64,000 nucleotides of DNA from Sediminibacterium sp. KACHI17 (GTDB taxonomy: Bacteria > Bacteroidota > Bacteroidia > Chitinophagales > Chitinophagaceae), in assembly GCF_040362915.1 (NCBI RefSeq), contig NZ_AP029612.1:1798001-1862000 (forward strand), given 5' to 3'. Below, piece by piece: positions 63,273 to 64,000 of this stretch. The notes under the pieces were generated by a model. The model saw nothing but the letters and a program-made list of their open reading frames with translations, made no database searches and was not told the origin of the DNA. Each line of letters begins with the position of its first letter. Positions within the stretch are counted from its first letter, which is position 1. The translations under genes were made by a program, and so were the position numbers.

Positions 63273-64000
63273 TTAATGATGACTTTCATCTGCTCCCACC
63301 GGTGTTGTCTGTGCAATGAATTCTTTGCCATCCTTACCGTAATCATAAGCCCAACGATGTACTTCAGGAATTTCTCCCACCCAGTTACCGTGACCAGGTT
63401 TGATCGGTGTTGTCCATTCCAATGTAGTAGCACCCCATGGATTCAATGTCGTCACTTTTCTTCCTTTGAAAATAGAATAGAAGAAGTTGAACAAGAACAA
63501 TAACTGTACTGCGAATACGATCATTGCCACTGTGCTGATGAATCTGTTCAGTTCAGCAAATTGCTTGAAGCTTTCCCAGATGCTGTAATCGTAATAACGA
63601 CGTGGCATACCTGCCAGACCTTCATAGTGCATTGGCCAGAAGATCAGGTAAGCACCGGCGATGGTTACCCAGAAGTGAATATAACCCATCGTGTTATTCA
63701 GGTAACGGCCATACATTTTAGGGAACCAGTGGTAAATACCTGCGAACATACCGAACATAGAAGCTACACCCATTACAATATGGAAGTGTGCGATTACGAA
63801 ATAGGTATCGTGCAGATGGATATCCAATGCTGAGTTACCTAACCAGATACCTGTTAAACCACCGGAGATGAATAAGCTCACAAATCCGATCGCGAACATC
63901 ATACCCGGAGTGAAACGAATATTACCTCTCCATAATGTTGTTAACCAGTTGAACACTTTGATAGCAGATGGTACTGCGATCAGCAATGTCAACAGTACGA
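63273..64000 (-). CDS. ctaD: cytochrome c oxidase subunit I (partial, N-terminus beyond window)
   Basis: The C-terminal 242 codons are visible and the frame is open at the window edge. The segment HDTYFVIAHFHIVMG holds the heme a3 and heme a histidines, and IAVPSAIKVFNW precedes it. The catalytic core of the proton-pumping terminal oxidase, first visible gene of the cluster ctaD, ctaB, subunits III, subunit IV, sco and DUF420. Confidence 0.95.
   Translation of the reverse strand, partial: VLLTLLIAVPSAIKVFNWLTTLWRGNIRFTPGMMFAIGFVSLFISGGLTGIWLGNSALDIHLHDTYFVIAHFHIVMGVASMFGMFAGIYHWFPKMYGRYLNNTMGYIHFWVTIAGAYLIFWPMHYEGLAGMPRRYYDYSIWESFKQFAELNRFISTVAMIVFAVQLLFLFNFFYSIFKGRKVTTLNPWGATTLEWTTPIKPGHGNWVGEIPEVHRWAYDYGKDGKEFIAQTTPVGADESHH

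Noticed and set aside
1..64000. CRISPR array, prophage, transposon or defence island
   Set aside because: No regularly spaced repeats, integrase, transposase, restriction or defence-type genes were seen; the segment is ordinary chromosome apart from the RNA and regulatory elements listed.

Overview
The window is a gene-dense chromosomal segment of a Bacteroidota bacterium, most probably family Chitinophagaceae or a close relative. The reasons are a gldH gliding lipoprotein, SusE-like and TonB-dependent outer-membrane proteins, many promoters of the Bacteroidota type (TTG, 19-23 nt, TAnnTTTG), GTG/TTG starts with weak Shine-Dalgarno sequences, and families such as DUF4421, DUF5522 and DUF2461. 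No rRNA, insertion sequence, prophage or CRISPR array is visible. The genus cannot be fixed from this segment alone.

Layout. 1-8300: a PH-domain membrane protein pair, an arginase-fold protein with lost metal ligands, a gldH / histidine kinase / response regulator operon, yicC, and a SusE-like lipoprotein beside a NUDIX-type regulator. 8400-14200: ligA, a DUF2461 protein and an MBL hydrolase on the plus strand; asd and a PfkB kinase on the minus strand. 14370-22530: a phenylacetate-degradation locus (TetR regulator, paaE, then paaABCD, paaG, paaI, paaY), interrupted by two genes in the opposite direction. 22570-34900: housekeeping genes (obg, typA, fabH, a lipid kinase, ctaA, rnhB, yciO) with small unknowns. 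35000-45200: a JmjC-type cupin, a NarL regulator, korB without its alpha partner, an S9 peptidase, an amidase, and a marR / acyl-CoA dehydrogenase operon. 45250-48720: surface polysaccharide genes. 49233-49709: no protein gene, but a structured RNA with tRNA-like ends. 51099: tRNA-Cys. 51277-56803: an AraC regulator, a serine hydrolase and an outer-membrane receptor. 57369-64000: trmB, DUF5522, an alkyltransferase-like protein and the cytochrome c oxidase assembly cluster.

How the parts work together. PaaABCE epoxidises phenylacetyl-CoA; PaaD matures the complex; PaaG isomerises the epoxide; PaaI and PaaY remove dead-end CoA products. A CTAAC-N4-GTTAG dyad sits in both the tetR and paaA promoters, so the TetR protein very likely governs the locus. 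CtaA and CtaB make heme A for the oxidase encoded by ctaD and its neighbours, with SCO supplying copper.

Most notable signals: (1) a leader peptide rich in Lys/Thr/Met/Ile, with competing antiterminator and terminator upstream of asd, which looks like a complete attenuator for the aspartate amino-acid family; (2) a ~169-nt RNA at 49382-49550 with tRNA-like acceptor, D and T arms and a ~90-nt structured insert in the variable region, ending in a strong terminator; (3) several promoters whose -7 box lies 3-7 nt from the start codon, suggesting leaderless mRNAs; (4) families of intergenic self-complementary repeats.
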